DNA of 64,000 bases from Cacajao melanocephalus (Eukaryota > Chordata > Mammalia > Primates > Pitheciidae): the NCBI GenBank assembly GCA_963573385.1, contig CAUYLG010071813.1:60321-124320 (forward strand), given 5' to 3'. How positions within the stretch are numbered: position 1 is the first letter of the stretch; each line of letters starts with the position of its first letter. The position numbers were made by a program, and so were the translations under genes. The notes under the pieces were generated by a model that worked only from the letters and a program-made list of their open reading frames with translations, had not been told where the DNA came from and did no database searches. Below are positions 62,500 through 64,000 of this stretch, piece after piece.

Positions 62500-63183
62500 A
62501 AGAACTAATCAGAAAAATCACAATAAAAGACAGTCAAATAGCCAATAAACATACGAAAAGTTGCTCAACCTCATTAGTAATAAGAAAAATGCAAACTAAA
62601 GCTACAATGAGCTATTCCTACATGCCAAAATGGCTGAAACCAAGAAGACTCATAACAGAGAATCTTGTACTATTAATGGAAATGCAACTGGTACCACTGC
62701 TTTGAAAAAGCATATGTCAATGTTTACTAAAGAAGAACATATAGAATTTATACTTGCCCTATGATCCAGCAATTTCATTTTCTAGAAATAGACATAGAAA
62801 TAAAAATTCAGGTACTTACGCATCATAAGACTTTAGCAGCATGTTCATAGCAACATTATCCACAATAGTTAAACACTGGACATAATCTAAATGCCCACTA
62901 AGAATATAAAAGATACATAAATATAGGTATATTCATACACAGAAATAAATGAATGAACAGTGTCAATAAATGCTCTATATAATTTATAAGCAGCAGCATG
63001 ATCCATAAAAAACAGCATTATTAAGTCTCACAAATATAGTCTTGAATTAAAGAAGCTAAACTTGATTGAATACATGCTGTATGATTTGCATAAAGCTTAA
63101 AAATAGGCATAAGTATAAAATTAGACATCAGGATAGTGTTTACCTATGGGGAAGAGGATGATTAGCTATTAAGGAGGCTTCTA
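62500..63183 (+). mobile_element. L1M ORF2 end and 3' UTR, sense
   Basis: Decayed ORF2 C-terminal order: ATAGCCAATAAACATACGAAAAG, CTCAACCTCATTAGTAATAAG, AAATGCAAACTAAAGCTACA, TATGATCCAGCAATTTCATT, AAATGCCCACTAAGAATAT. Then 3' UTR words TGATTGAATACATGCTGTATG and GGATAGTGTTTACCTATGGG. No open frame. Confidence 0.75.
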
Positions 63184-63579
63184 GAGAGATCCAAGATGGC
63201 CGATTAGCAGCAGCTCAGGATTGTAGCTCCCAGTGAAAGCGCAGAGAGCGAGTGGACGCCGCACTTTCAGACAAATTTCTGTTGCCCACAGACCGGGAGA
63301 TTCCCAGCGGAGGAGCCACATGGGTCACCAGAGCGACTTTTTTGGCCGGCGTGGCTGTTTTGCCAGCGCTCCAGCACGGTGCTTCTCGGTGTGGAGTATA
63401 CGGGACAGGGTGCCCTTTGAGTCGGGCTCGGCTGGTCCCATCCCCATAAGGAGAACAGCAATTGGAAACGCTGAGGACTGAGAGTTTCGCAGCAAGGACA
63501 GCCGAACCGGGAAGGTCCAGCTCTGTGGGGAAGGGGCGTCTGCCAAAGGAAAACTAAGAAACAGAGAAAACTTCATCAC
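63184..63579 (+). mobile_element. Primate L1 5' UTR, tandem unit 1
   Basis: Starts GAGATCCAAGATGGCCGATT and continues AGCAGCAGCTCAGG, CTCCCAGTGAAAGCGCAGAG, TTTGAGTCGGGCTCGGCTGG and ends AGGAAAACTAAGAAACAGAG then CTTCATCAC, which corresponds to the last part of an L1 5' UTR before ORF1. CpG-richer than the rest of the window. Instead of ORF1 a second copy of the same UTR begins. Confidence 0.75.
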
Positions 63580-64000
63580 TGGGCGGAGAAACATCCAAGA
63601 TGGCCATTTAGCAGCAGCTCAGGATTGTAGCTCCCAGTGAAAGCACAGAGAGCCAGTGGACGCGCAATTTCAGACGAATTTCTGTTGCCCACAAACTGGG
63701 AGCCACCCAGCGGAGGAGCCACATGGGTCGCCAGCGTGACTCTTTTGGCCAGCGTGGCCGTTTTGCCGGCGCCCGGGCATGGCACAGTGCTTCTCAGTGC
63801 GGAGTATATGGGACTGGGTGCCCTTTGAGTCGGGCTCGGCTGGTCCCATCCCCATAAGGAGAACAGCAATTGGAAGCGCTGAGGACTGAGAGTTTCACAG
63901 TAAGCACAGCTGAACCCAGGAAGGCCTAGCTCTGTGGGGAAAGGGCGTCCGCTGAAGGAAAACTAAGAAACAGAAAAAACTTCATCACCAACAAGCCGGA
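63580..64000 (+). mobile_element. Primate L1 5' UTR, tandem unit 2 (runs off the window)
   Basis: Begins with GGGCGGAGAAACATCCAAGATGG, a canonical L1 5' start, and repeats unit 1 at high identity with a 404-bp offset (ATCC at 63189 and 63593). At the end it extends beyond unit 1 (ACCAACAAGCCGGA), consistent with approaching ORF1 outside the window. Small differences such as an inserted CCCGGGCATGGCA at about 63771 separate the two units. Confidence 0.75.

Overview
This is mammalian, almost certainly primate (probably human), nuclear DNA. The case rests on dimeric Alu elements with A-tails, primate-type L1 3' and 5' ends, THE1/MSTB LTRs, MER1A, MER5A, MER20 and MADE1 DNA transposons, and much older MIR, L2 and MLT1 copies. 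The sequence is AT-rich and L1-rich, as in gene-poor intergenic DNA or a very long intron. I found no functional protein-coding gene, no tRNA or rRNA and no CRISPR array. Nearly all open frames are chance frames or pieces of L1, Alu or microsatellites. Family names come from memory of consensus sequences, not from a database search, so subfamily labels are provisional.

Layout. 1-2.74 kb: L1M fragment, GA-rich tract, two MLT1-type LTRs and an unnamed LTR-like repeat. 2.74-15.4 kb: a nearly continuous L1 block. It holds one 5'-complete primate L1 on the + strand (broken ORF1, deleted and stop-containing ORF2, Alu inside) joined abruptly to three old L1M pieces on the - strand. 15.4-18.3 kb: mostly unassigned DNA split by an LTR with perfect 5-bp target-site duplications. 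18.3-31.6 kb: scattered Alu, MIR, MER20, MSTB, THE1, MER5A, a split MLT1 and a 60-bp-arm palindrome around a GT repeat. 31.6-34.3 kb: an antisense L1M interrupted by a second L1 that lacks ORF1 and the endonuclease region. 34.3-41.2 kb: a compound tetranucleotide STR, an Alu with a TG tract at its tail, MLT1, and a diverged direct duplication flanking a young L1 3' end. 41.6-44.4 kb: decayed L1M. 45.2-47.2 kb: an L1 with a twin-priming inversion carrying nested MER1A and Alu. 47.2-62.5 kb: MIR, L2, Alu, THE1, MLT1, L1 3' ends, an L1M/HAL1-like ORF1 and MADE1, separated by unassigned sequence. 62.5-64 kb: L1M 3' part followed by a CpG-richer primate L1 5' UTR present as two tandem ~400-bp units, running off the window edge.

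No genes work together here; the window is a record of nested transposition. I did not find a convincing undescribed biological system. The most distinctive observations are the tandemly repeated L1 5' UTR at the right edge, the perfect inverted repeat at 27.6-27.8 kb, the twin-primed L1 with nested insertions, the L1 whose 5' UTR joins directly to ORF2, and a fold-back rearrangement inside an Alu.
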